A DNA stretch of 64,000 bases from CAZYFH01 sp965249175 (GTDB taxonomy: Bacteria; Acidobacteriota; Vicinamibacteria; Vicinamibacterales; UBA8438), in contig OZ252227.1 of the NCBI GenBank assembly GCA_965249175.1, forward strand, positions 1,736,001 to 1,800,000, read 5' to 3'. Position numbers and translations under genes: made by a program. The notes beneath the pieces were generated by a model, which was given only the letters and a program-made list of their open reading frames with translations, ran no database searches and was not told the DNA's origin. Below are positions 16,383-24,525 of this stretch, in pieces. How positions within the stretch are numbered: the first letter of the stretch is position 1; every line of letters starts with the position of its first letter.

Positions 16383-16782
16383 ATGACTCGACGTTACGTG
16401 TACCTCATCGCGGTCGCCATGCTCGTGGCGGTTACCACTGTGCCGATCTACGCGCAGCAGGAGTACATCGATGAGCTGCGGGCGCTGGCAAACCAAGGGA
16501 TTGCCGCCGCGCAAAACGACCTCGGGGTTAAATACGCCACCGGCGCCGACCACGACGCGCGCGAACCTCGCGGCGCACTGGCAGTGGCGATACAGCCGGC
16601 TCGAGAACGACTGTAATCACACGTACGACCTTCTCATCCAAGCGCTCGCCGACGTGCAGAGCTACCGGGAGATGACGCACGCGCTTCTCGACGCCCTGCA
16701 CAATGCCAACAAATTGGCGAAGCGTCACCGCGACACCATGAACCGGCTGCGAAAGGAACGACAGGAAGGGCAAAAATCATGA
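16383..16782 (+). pseudogene. Junction of a secreted Sel1-like 5' fragment and an unrelated 3' fragment
   Basis: From ATG 16383 the frame encodes a signal peptide (YVYLIAVAMLVAVTTVPIYA) and one Sel1-type repeat start, ELRALANQGIAAAQNDLGVK. After about residue 58 the sense is lost and the frame stops at 16616. From about 16557 another frame looks coding (ANLAAHWQWRYSRLENDC then ALADVQSYREMTHALLDAL) and ends at 16782; it resembles small phage proteins. A tiny frame of 29 residues follows (16779-16868). A deletion or frameshift near 16555 is the simplest reading. Confidence 0.5.
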
Positions 16783-16931
16783 AAACAGAACGGACTGAGT
16801 ACATCCTCGATCCCGCTTTCTGCAGCACGGGGCTGCGACACCCTCCGCCTCGCCTCGCCTCGTGTTGAACGCCCCCCTCGTAGGCGGTAGAATCAGCGTC
16901 TCCGTCACATCGTCGCTCTTAGGAGGCAGCA

Positions 16932-18209
16932 ATGACGAAAAGCCAATTCCGTGAGTTTTTGTTCGGAGCGAAACACCTTACCGGACTGCTGGTCGCAGCA
17001 GCTACGGTCGCCGTACTCCTTTTCATGGAAGTTGGTGCCGTTGGACAAGAAACTCAGTTCCCGGTCGACGGTGAACACAGTGTGTCGGCGCTGCCAGAGA
17101 CTCAGGAGGCGCCGGGATATAACCCGACGACCCCAGCAAAAGTTGAGCTGGGAAGGCTGCTGTTCTGGGACCCGCTGTTGTCGGGACCCCAAGACGTAGC
17201 CTGCGCGACGTGCCATCATCCCATAAACGGCTATGCGGAGGACCGCGACCTGTCGCTCGGCGTGACGGGCACCGGCCGGGGCCGCTTCCGGCGTGACGGG
17301 CATCTCGTCAAACGCAATAGTCCGACGGTTCTGAACGTTGCTTTCAACGGCATCGATGAATCGGGCCGCTACGACCCGGCGACTGCGCCGGCGTTCTGGG
17401 ACAATCGCATCAGGAGCCTCGAATCGCAGGCGCTCGAACCGCTCAAGTCGTTTGAGGAAATGCGAGGGGACACCTACCCGGAGGATGAGGCTCTCGCGAG
17501 AGTGGTGGCGAAGCTCCAGGCCAACGCCGAGTACCCGAGCCTGTTCGCCGGGGCCTTCGGCAGTGAACAGCCGGTCACCGCGGAAAACCTAGGCAGGGCG
17601 ATAGCGGCGTTCATGCGGTCGCTGCTGGCCAACAACTCGCCGTTCGACCGCTACATGCGCGGCGACCGCAGCGCCATGACGACGGAACAGGTCAGAGGAA
17701 TGCAGCGCTTCGAGGAGATCGGGTGCATCAGGTGCCACAACGGGCCCATGTTCTCCGATTACAAACTGCATGTCATGGGCGTGCCCGACAACCCCGCTCT
17801 TGCATCAGGTGCCACAACGCCCGCCTCCGACGGAGGCGCGCAGAACCCTCCTTGCCCGGCAGCTCCTGGGGAGCCGCGTACTGATGCGTCCCGAGCAGCG
17901 TGCGACAGCTATGCGTTTCGCACGGCGTCGCTGCGAAACCTCGAATTGACCTTCCCATACGGGCACAATGGCATGTTCAGGACGCTGAACGCCGTCGTGG
18001 GGTTCTATGAATCCACCATCGCCGGGGAGTCCCGGAACCCGAACGTCCCCTACGAGGAGCTCGATCAGCGGCTTCGCGAGTTGCAGAACGTGGACGAAGA
18101 AGACGTGGATCTGATCGAGTTTTTAATTGCTCTGAGCGATGGGTCGTTCGACCGGACGATTCCCGAGCGCGTACCGAGCGGCCTGCCCGTCGGCGGAAAC
18201 ATTCAATAG
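16932..18209 (+). CDS. Di-haem cytochrome c peroxidase family protein (CCP/MauG type)
   Basis: 425 residues with an AGGAGG site before ATG 16932. Residues ~14-36 form a signal or membrane segment. Two haem c sites are visible, CATCH (near 94) and CIRCH (near 265), with the usual inter-domain segments VELGRLLFWDPLLSG, RNSPTVLNVAFNG and FWDNRIRSLESQALEPL. The C-terminal TASLRNLELTFPYGHNGMF fits the distal region. Such periplasmic proteins reduce hydrogen peroxide or oxidise protein residues. A proline/alanine-rich insert near 290-320 is unusual. It heads a plus-strand run of small secreted proteins. Confidence 0.9.
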   Translation: MTKSQFREFLFGAKHLTGLLVAAATVAVLLFMEVGAVGQETQFPVDGEHSVSALPETQEAPGYNPTTPAKVELGRLLFWDPLLSGPQDVACATCHHPINGYAEDRDLSLGVTGTGRGRFRRDGHLVKRNSPTVLNVAFNGIDESGRYDPATAPAFWDNRIRSLESQALEPLKSFEEMRGDTYPEDEALARVVAKLQANAEYPSLFAGAFGSEQPVTAENLGRAIAAFMRSLLANNSPFDRYMRGDRSAMTTEQVRGMQRFEEIGCIRCHNGPMFSDYKLHVMGVPDNPALASGATTPASDGGAQNPPCPAAPGEPRTDASRAACDSYAFRTASLRNLELTFPYGHNGMFRTLNAVVGFYESTIAGESRNPNVPYEELDQRLRELQNVDEEDVDLIEFLIALSDGSFDRTIPERVPSGLPVGGNIQ

Positions 18210-18287
18210 AGCAGAGTACGCGCCGTCGTGGTAGGCTGCGAGCTTTTAAACGCCCAAATTTTGAGGCATAGCGATTGGAGGACTCAC

Positions 18288-18980
18288 ATGAAACCGATCT
18301 CTCTGTTTGTACTCGGCGTAATGACGGTTGCGATGAGCGCGCCGGCGCAGGCGCAGGTCTATGAGGAGCGCCGGACCGATACGAAAGACCCCATCGAAAA
18401 GCCGTTGCTCGCCGCTCCGAACGCGGCTATGGCCAGGAACGCCACGGTCGTTAAGTGGATTCGGAATCCGGCGAAGAGTCCGGAGGATGACGTCACGGCT
18501 GCCGACTTTACGTTTGAAGTTTTGAGGCCCGGCCCCGGCCGTATGATCTGCTACGACCTGACCGGCTGGCCTGGAGAGCGGCCGTGGTCGGTGGAGTGCG
18601 TTAGCAGCGACGCCAACATGGCGCGCATCGCGCAGAATCGAGCGTTCGCGGAGATGGGGGCCAAGGCCCAGCCACTGCTGGCAGTGGCCAGTGGAGGCAG
18701 GGCCGCCGGGCGTCCTGTCTTGTCGAGCAGCGGCACCGGAGGGATTAGGGAGCTGGTTGTGGCCGCCGGGGAAGACGGAACGCGTGAGCTGCCCGAAGTC
18801 GGGACCATTTGGTATAACCTCCGGGGCGACAGCCAGGACACCGCCATCTGGCACACGTTTATCGGCATGCCGAACTTCATGGCGGACGAAGTCGGACTGC
18901 CGAATGTTCGCGACGCGGGCGGCGCCTGGCTGATGTTTGAGGGCACGCCGGACGCCCACATCATGATAAATGGCCGATAA
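18288..18980 (+). CDS. Secreted protein of unknown function
   Basis: 230 residues from ATG 18288 (GGAGG upstream). A signal peptide (ISLFVLGVMTVAMSAPAQAQ) is clear. The mature part has no domain I recognise. Notable segments are GRMICYDLTGWPGERPWSVE, with one of only two mature-region cysteines, and ELPEVGTIWYNLRGDSQDTA. It follows the di-haem peroxidase by about 80 bases on the same strand and may share its transcript, so a periplasmic partner is conceivable. A terminator-like hairpin follows at 19020. Confidence 0.7.
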   Translation: MKPISLFVLGVMTVAMSAPAQAQVYEERRTDTKDPIEKPLLAAPNAAMARNATVVKWIRNPAKSPEDDVTAADFTFEVLRPGPGRMICYDLTGWPGERPWSVECVSSDANMARIAQNRAFAEMGAKAQPLLAVASGGRAAGRPVLSSSGTGGIRELVVAAGEDGTRELPEVGTIWYNLRGDSQDTAIWHTFIGMPNFMADEVGLPNVRDAGGAWLMFEGTPDAHIMINGR

Positions 18981-19019
18981 CCGGCAGAGAGTTTCTCGGC
19001 CTCGGGGTTTTTGACCACG

Positions 19020-19053
19020 AATCAGGGGAGGTGTGTGACACCTTCCCCTGATT
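19020..19053 (+). terminator. Terminator-like hairpin
   Basis: AATCAGGGGAGGTGT pairs with ACACCTTCCCCTGATT around a GTG loop with one bulged T, giving a stem of 15 pairs, followed only by a short T run. It would end transcription of the peroxidase/secreted-protein pair. It is nearly symmetrical and could act in either direction. Confidence 0.6.
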
Positions 19054-19092
19054 TCCCGCAGGTTGGGAATGACTTCGCTTTGCGTGAGCTTT

Positions 19093-19434
19093 ATGAAATA
19101 TCTACTGATAGGTCTTCTTGCCTCCGCTCTTCTTGCCTCCGCCACGATGTTTGCAACCCAGAGCAGACAGACGTTCTCAGGCACGATCACCGATGACGAG
19201 TGCCCCAGCGCCGATCATTCCGGAATGCGGATGGGGTCGACCGACGCTGCCTGCGCCATCGCTTGCGTCGATGACCACACCGTCGAGTTCGTTTTGTTTG
19301 ACGGCGAACAAACCTATCTGTTGAGCGACCAGGACAAATCAAGAGAGTTTGCCGGAATGAAAGTAGCAGTCGTCGGCACGTGGGACTCCACGACCCAGAC
19401 GATCCAGGTCAATTCAATGGTCGCGGCCAACTGA
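19093..19434 (+). CDS. Small secreted protein
   Basis: 113 residues if started at ATG 19093, which begins a good signal peptide (KYLLIGLLASALLASATMFA). The mature 90 residues read TFSGTITDDECPSADHSG, then DAACAIACVDDHTVEFVLFD and DQDKSREFAGMKVAVVGTWD, suggesting a small OB-like beta barrel with three or four cysteines. Proteins of this pattern occur in Acidobacteria; function is unknown. An upstream ATG at 19063 would place ten extra residues before the signal peptide and is less likely. Confidence 0.7.
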   Translation: MKYLLIGLLASALLASATMFATQSRQTFSGTITDDECPSADHSGMRMGSTDAACAIACVDDHTVEFVLFDGEQTYLLSDQDKSREFAGMKVAVVGTWDSTTQTIQVNSMVAAN

Positions 19435-19482
19435 CCCATCGATCCTCCCGGCATCCACACGGTTTTCGAATATTTCCTCATC

Positions 19483-19758
19483 CTACTTGAATTCCATCAT
19501 GACCTCTGGCGTCGGGGCACCGAAGCTCGTGCCGCGCTTGACCGCGCGAACTAGCGCCCTAGTTAACCCTGCCGGTGCATGGCCATGAATAAGTGGACCC
19601 CAGGACATGACAAAGTCGATGTAGGATTGGCCGTCTTCGTCCACCAAGCATGCACCGTGCGCCCGCCGGATAAACGGCGGGGTACCGCCTACTGCCGAGA
19701 ACGCTCGGACCGGGCTGTCGACACCGCCTGGTAAGATTCGTTTGGCTCGATTCGACAT
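19483..19758 (-). pseudogene. hemL: 5' fragment of glutamate-1-semialdehyde aminomutase
   Basis: From ATG 19758 the minus strand encodes about 90 residues very like the HemL N-terminus: RILPGGVDSPVRAFSAVGG, then FIRRAHGACLVDEDGQSYID and FVMSWGPLIHGHAP. It stops after GAPTPEVMMEFK, where HemL would continue into its PLP-binding core. The PLP lysine region is absent, so it cannot be active. It is isolated from other haem genes and antisense to its neighbours, consistent with debris in the island. Confidence 0.75.
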
Positions 19759-19816
19759 GCCAAAATTGAGCCAGGCTGGTGTGGATGGGCGAGTGCCGGT
19801 GGATGGGGGTTGGCGG

Positions 19817-20284
19817 ATGAAGAGAGTTGGAACTGCAGGGTGTGTCGGATTGATGGTGACGTGTGTCTCAGTATTCGGACTGGCAGCTGAGACAGGGACT
19901 GGTGTGGTAATCCGTACCGGCGTGCAAGAGGTAACCAGTTCAGTGCTCGATGGGGTGTTCACTGCCGCGCAGGCGCGCCGGGGTCGGCGAGTCTACAATA
20001 GAGATTGCGAATCATGTCACGGCCTTGAGCTGGAAGGCGGTGAAATGGCTCCTAGTATAGCTGGTAGCGAATTCATAGGATTTTGGACCGAGTTCCCGGT
20101 CGGTTCACTGTTCGAGAGAATTAAGGTGTCTATGCCAGAAGATGGGCCTGGGCGGCTCACGGATGAGGAATACGTTGACGTTGTGGCGTATTTGCTCGAC
20201 GCTAATAGCTACCCGGCTGGCGATCAGGAACTGCCGGCTGAAAAGGTTGCTCTCGATGCAATCATGATTGTCGCGGCTGAGTGA
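19817..20284 (+). CDS. Secreted mono-haem cytochrome c
   Basis: 155 residues from ATG 19817 (an upstream ATG at 19742 gives an unlikely 25-residue extension). A signal peptide (VGTAGCVGLMVTCVSVFGLA) precedes a single c-type domain: AQARRGRRVYNRDCESCHGL with the CESCH haem site, a candidate axial Met in GGEMAPSI or SMPEDGPG, and the end helix LTDEEYVDVVAYLLDANSYP. A class I cytochrome c electron carrier, perhaps feeding a periplasmic oxidase or the nearby di-haem peroxidase. GC is lower than in flanking genes. Confidence 0.85.
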   Translation: MKRVGTAGCVGLMVTCVSVFGLAAETGTGVVIRTGVQEVTSSVLDGVFTAAQARRGRRVYNRDCESCHGLELEGGEMAPSIAGSEFIGFWTEFPVGSLFERIKVSMPEDGPGRLTDEEYVDVVAYLLDANSYPAGDQELPAEKVALDAIMIVAAE

Positions 20285-20656
20285 AGAACTGTTCTTTGGA
20301 TTTCTAAAACTTTGTGAAGGTTGGCAAGCTTCCGGTGGGGGGTGCTCTTAACTTGTTCGTCAGGTTCTCTGACAGCCTCGGGTCGCACCAGCTCAGGTGA
20401 GTTCATCGTTCCTTCTACGGACTCGCATTGCTGGGGGTAGGTGAGCGACGGGCGCGTGGCGCCGGCGGAGGAATCCGCCGTTCCCGAATCCACGAATCCC
20501 GATGCACGACACCCGGACAGACGGGCCGCTCCTGCCACGTGCGGCTTCGGCCCGCCACGTGTTGGATGTAGGTAGACTGTGGTGTAACTAGATGGACAAC
20601 AAAGACTTAGCAACGCGTGTGGGGCTCACCAAGGATCTCAGCGGGAAGCGCCCCCG
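20285..20656. other. No gene seen
   Basis: About 370 bases between the cytochrome gene and the zinc-ribbon protein. I find no supported coding frame, RNA gene or strong hairpin. The first part is AT-richer, like the cytochrome gene; the second part has typical high GC. It probably contains the promoter for the next gene. Confidence 0.4.
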
Positions 20657-21301
20657 ATGGCTCACCCGTCCGTCGCCGACGGGGAGCCGCACGGTCCAGC
20701 ACCCGCAGCGGTCGCGCCGTCGGTCGGAGACTCGTCACTTCCCGACGGGACGTCCCCTGGTGCGATGACGCCTCGCTCTGCCGGCGAGCCAGACACGTTG
20801 CCGCTGACGTGGTGCAAGAAATGTGAGGCAGACGTCTTGCCCTCGGGCAAGGGGAAGTGTCCCCGCTGCGGCATCTTCCTGCGTCAGAACTTCGTCGCCC
20901 GCCGCCACCCAGTCAACGTCCTACGCCGCGATGCGTTGCTCGCGGAGCTGGTAGCGGAGTTCACCCCAGGCACAATCCTCGAACGGTCGAACTGTGCACA
21001 CCTGGCCGCGACGTTGGAACAACTAGAAGTGATGAAACCCGGCTCGACGGAATGGCAACGGCTTGTCACCGTGGCGCAGACACTCGGCGCCACGCTGCAC
21101 GACGAGCGGTCGCGTGAGCCGCGCACCCCGACCACCTTCGACGGGATGTCGGCCTCCGAACTCGCCGACCGCGCAGAGCAGGTGGCGACGCGCCTGCGGG
21201 AGATCGCCGACCGTGAGGCCGAGAGCGCGACCGTCGTGGCCAAGGCTGTCGCAGACGCCAACAGCCAGGACTGCCCGAGCACGGCACCACGGCCATCCTG
21301 A
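20657..21301 (+). CDS. Phage-like hypothetical protein with zinc ribbon
   Basis: 214 residues. A disordered N-terminal ~50 residues leads to a zinc ribbon, WCKKCEADVLPSGKGKCPRCG (four cysteines). A helical region follows (DALLAELVAEFTPG, then HLAATLEQLEVMKPGSTEWQ) reminiscent of small phage or plasmid DNA-associated proteins such as terminase-small-subunit-like products. A long helix ASELADRAEQVATRLREIAD ends it. Function not recognised. With the 59-residue gene just downstream it forms the part of the island nearest the integrase that looks phage-derived. Confidence 0.6.
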   Translation: MAHPSVADGEPHGPAPAAVAPSVGDSSLPDGTSPGAMTPRSAGEPDTLPLTWCKKCEADVLPSGKGKCPRCGIFLRQNFVARRHPVNVLRRDALLAELVAEFTPGTILERSNCAHLAATLEQLEVMKPGSTEWQRLVTVAQTLGATLHDERSREPRTPTTFDGMSASELADRAEQVATRLREIADREAESATVVAKAVADANSQDCPSTAPRPS

Positions 21302-21328
21302 AGCGCCACGACGAGAAAGGACCCAGCC

Positions 21329-21508
21329 GTGGACACGACACGCGAAGACCTCATCGCCGAATTGGCTACGCTCGAGCAGATGCTCGAGCACCGCGTGGCC
21401 ATCGTCCGGGTCATTGTGGACGGAACCGGCAACGAGATTGGCCGCCTACATCGCGGCGGATTCGTTTCACCCGGTGACTCGCGCACGAGCGAGTCGCAAG
21501 GTTCCTGA
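21329..21508 (+). CDS. Small phage-like protein
   Basis: 59 residues from GTG 21329, preceded by AGAAAGGA. Reads VDTTREDLIAELATLEQMLE then HRVAIVRVIVDGTGNEIGRL, a helix followed by a strand with the VDGxGxEIGRI-like pattern often seen in tiny phage or ICE proteins. It starts 28 bases after the zinc-ribbon gene and is probably co-transcribed. No function can be assigned. Confidence 0.5.
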   Translation: MDTTREDLIAELATLEQMLEHRVAIVRVIVDGTGNEIGRLHRGGFVSPGDSRTSESQGS

Positions 21509-21510
21509 GG

Positions 21511-21918
21511 CTAGAAGGACCATCGGACGAGCCAAGAGCGGTCGTCGGAGTCGCAGACCGTTCCGGGTCGTCGCCGCAGATGGCGAGGCCGCCCGAGAGG
21601 TGTCGTCATCCGCCACGGCGGCTGCGAGAGCAGCGTCCCATCAAGGCGCCGGCGAGGGCGTGGCGATGGGAACTCACCGAAAGGGCCCCTTCCGTAACCG
21701 CCAACTATGGGGCGAGAATGTGTGGCGTAGAGATGGGGCCCGTTTGACGGCGCGTGGTAGACGAATCGGTAGGGTGCGAGGATCGCGGCCGCTTGGGCCG
21801 GGGTGAGCGTGCCGGTCCGAGACAACGGTTTCCCCAGGTCGGCGTTCGTGTAGACGCGCGACTGGCTGAAGACCGGGGACGCGACGAGCAGCGCGATGGC
21901 GAGTGGGGTGAGTCTCAA
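21511..21918 (-). CDS. Short secreted protein, possibly damaged
   Basis: 135 codons from a TTG start at 21918. The N-terminus LTPLAIALLVASPVFSQS is a convincing signal peptide, followed by VYTNADLGKPLSRTGTLTPA and AILAPYRFVYHAPS. After about residue 80 the translation becomes arginine/proline-rich, suggesting a frameshift or fusion, so the true C-terminus is uncertain. It lies just downstream of the kinase remnant on the same strand. Function unknown. Confidence 0.4.
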   Translation of the reverse strand: MRLTPLAIALLVASPVFSQSRVYTNADLGKPLSRTGTLTPAQAAAILAPYRFVYHAPSNGPHLYATHSRPIVGGYGRGPFGEFPSPRPRRRLDGTLLSQPPWRMTTPLGRPRHLRRRPGTVCDSDDRSWLVRWSF

Positions 21919-21968
21919 GCCCTGGTGTCCTCTGCGCGCTCACCTTAACCGGACAATAGCCGCAGGTG

Positions 21969-23071
21969 TCACGGCGTTTCCGACACCGCGACGAAGTGAC
22001 GCCCGGTATTCGCGAAGGATTGTTCGGCCCTGAGCGGAATCTCGAAGCGAGCGACCGGCTCCGCTTCGGGTGGCGCTAGCCGCATCAGGCTCCAGGCGGC
22101 GAAGCCGGTGACAAGAACGGCGATCACAAGGACGCTGAAGGCCGCCACCGGTCGTTGCCAGAACTGCAACGGTTGGGCGACGACCGCTTCTGACGGCGTA
22201 GCGACCGATGTCTCGAACGCGCCCTCCATCGCCAGCCGCACGGCCGACATGTCCCCGGCGCGGCGTTTCGCGTCCTTGTGCAGGCAAATGCGGAGCGCCT
22301 GCTGCGTGCTGTTGGTCACGTCGCCCGGAAGCGCGCTCCAGTCGGGCTCGTCCCGAAACACCGACACCAGCGTGTCCGACACATCGTCCCCGACGAACAC
22401 CTTCCGCCCGATCAGCATCTCAATGAACACCACGCCAAAGGCCCACACGTCGGCCCGTTTGTCCACGACCTTGCCTTTGGCTTGCTCCGGTGCCATATAC
22501 GCCGCCGTCCCGATCACCATCCCCATCTGCGTCGCGGCCGCTGTGAGGGAGATGGTCGGTGAGGCCGAGACACCGGGGTTGCTTGCGTCCGGCTGAAACG
22601 CCTTCGCCAAGCCGAAGTCGAGCACTTTGACCGTGCCGTCCGGCTTGAGCTTGATGTTCGCTGGCTTCAAGTCGCGGTGGATGATTCCTTGCTCATGTGC
22701 CGCTTCGAGCGCCTCGGCGATCTGTCTGGCGATGGGCAGGGCTTCGTCGATGGGGATCGGTCCCTGGGCGATGCGGTCCGCCAGCGTCGGCCCCTCGATG
22801 AGCTCAAGGACCAGTGCCTGGGCACCGTCCGACTCCTCGAGCCCGTAGATGCTGCCGATGTTCGGGTGGTTCAGCGACGCGAGGACTTTGGCTTCGCGCT
22901 GGAACCGACCGAGCCGCTCGGGGTCGTTGGCGAACAGGTCGGGCAAGACCTTGAGGGCCACGTCCCGGTCGAGCTTCGTGTCGCGGGCGCGGTAGACCTC
23001 GCCCATCCGCCGGCGCCGATCTGGGCGGCGACTTCGTAGACGCCAAGGCGAACGCCAGGCGTGAGAGGCAT
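21969..23071 (-). pseudogene. Ser/Thr protein kinase, frameshifted and missing its sensor domain
   Basis: From ATG 23071 the sequence reads MPLTPGVRLGVYEVAAQIGAGG, the start of a eukaryotic-type kinase. A one-base loss in the glycine loop (GGCGGATGGGCGAG near 23006) shifts the frame to MGEVYRARDTKLDRDVALKV. The rest of the kinase is intact: HRDLKPANIKL, DFGLAKAF, APEQAKGK, then one membrane helix (AAFSVLVIAVLVTGFAAWSL). Related proteins continue with a large extracellular PD40/TolB-like propeller; here it stops after RFEIPLRAEQSFANTGRHFV. Inactive unless the frameshift is a sequencing error. Confidence 0.75.
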
Positions 23072-23250
23072 GAACTGGTGCCGATTATAGCGGGGTCAAC
23101 GCGGGCAGGCGGCGTATAGTAGACGGAGCGTCGGTCGTGAAACAGCACGAACCGACGCCCCTAAGCGCGTCAGCAGCGCCAACTGCCGACGGCCTGCCGC
23201 AGATTATCCCTCAGCACCGCAGACCGACGGCTCCACAGCAAGGAGGCTGT

Positions 23251-24525
23251 ATGAGAACCCGAACCCTACCCAACGGGCGCTCCGTCAACGTGCGAGACAA
23301 CGGCGGCTTGAAGAAGCGTTGCGGTTGCCCCCGCCGTCAGTGGTCGAAGTGTGCCCATCCGTGGCACTTCGGCTTCAAATACGACGGCAGAGAGTGGCGA
23401 TACTCGCTCGACAAGATCGCGAGCCTACGCGGAGAGCGGAAACCGAGAGCGAAGAGCGACGCATTGGCGCTCGCCGACCGCCTACGGAGCGACATCCGAA
23501 GTGGCATCGACACGGTCGGACATCCGGCACCTGCGTCGCCTTCGACCGATCTGACGTTCGGGGACATCTGCGATCTCTATCTAGCGGAACACGTGCACGT
23601 CCCGACGCGACGCTCTCGTGCCGCCAGGGAGATCGAGTATCTGCTCGGTCACTGGCGACGAGCGGAGGTGCCTGCCGCAAACGGCGCGACCATTCGCGTC
23701 GAGGACAAGCCGCTCGACTCGATAACGACGGCCGACATCGAGCACGTGCGGAACGCGCGTCGCGCTGCGGCTCGGACGGCCCGTCGTGCCTGGGACATCT
23801 ATCAGGCGGCGGTTGATCGGGGCGAGACGGCCGAGCGACCTGTCCTCCCGCGTCCCACTGTGAAGGGTGGCGAGGTTGCCACCAACCGGGCTTTGGGGCG
23901 GCTGCGCCACTTGTTCGGGTGGGCTATCAGGAAGGGCCACACGGACCACACGCCATTCAAGCGCCACGGGCAGACCGTGATCTCGCTGGAGAGCAAGGTC
24001 GAGCGACCCAGGCGACGACGACTAGAACCGGGCGAGGAGGCGCGGCTCCTTGAACACGCGCAGCCCCATCTTCGGGCGCTCATCGTCGGGATGTTGGAGA
24101 CCGGGTGTAGACCCGGCGAGCTACTGGCGCTGACTTGGGGACAAGTCCGCTGGACGGAGAACGTGCTCTGTTTCTCCGACGACACCACGAAGACAGCCGT
24201 CGCCCGGACGATTCCCATCTCGCAGCGGCTTCGGGCCGAGTTGGAGATGCGTCGCACTGACCCGAAGGGCCAGTCGTTCCCGCCGAGCGCGTGCGTCTTC
24301 GGCAACGAGGTCGGAGAGCGCGTCAAGTCGGTCAGGAAGGCGTGGACAAAGACCTGCCAGCGCGCCGGGATCGACGGGCTCCACCTCCACGATTTGCGTC
24401 GCGAGTTTGCCTCGCAGTTGCAGGAGGCCGATGTCGTCTCACCGCATGAGGTCGCGACCTGGCTCGGTCATAGCAATATCAGCACGACGAGCCGGTATCT
24501 CTCTACGACGACGGCGGGAGGGTGA
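23251..24525 (+). CDS. int: Tyrosine recombinase/integrase, C-terminal tail replaced by an IS
   Basis: 424 residues from ATG 23251 (AAGGAGG just upstream). An N-terminal Cys-rich segment KKRCGCPRRQWSKCAHPWHF precedes the SAM-like core-binding domain (from ~100) and the catalytic domain: Arg in ETGCRPGELLAL (~287), HDLRREFAS (~380-388), WLGHSNIS and nucleophile Tyr in SRYLSTT (~416). The IS256 element at 24518 supplies the last codons and stop. Joining 24517 to 25955 restores an open frame to 26061, giving a 457-residue ancestor with tail HTLKKLEKSRKRRTNVAQRP. All catalytic residues remain, but the basic tail is lost. Likely mover of the island into tRNA-Pro. Confidence 0.88.
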   Translation: MRTRTLPNGRSVNVRDNGGLKKRCGCPRRQWSKCAHPWHFGFKYDGREWRYSLDKIASLRGERKPRAKSDALALADRLRSDIRSGIDTVGHPAPASPSTDLTFGDICDLYLAEHVHVPTRRSRAAREIEYLLGHWRRAEVPAANGATIRVEDKPLDSITTADIEHVRNARRAAARTARRAWDIYQAAVDRGETAERPVLPRPTVKGGEVATNRALGRLRHLFGWAIRKGHTDHTPFKRHGQTVISLESKVERPRRRRLEPGEEARLLEHAQPHLRALIVGMLETGCRPGELLALTWGQVRWTENVLCFSDDTTKTAVARTIPISQRLRAELEMRRTDPKGQSFPPSACVFGNEVGERVKSVRKAWTKTCQRAGIDGLHLHDLRREFASQLQEADVVSPHEVATWLGHSNISTTSRYLSTTTAGG

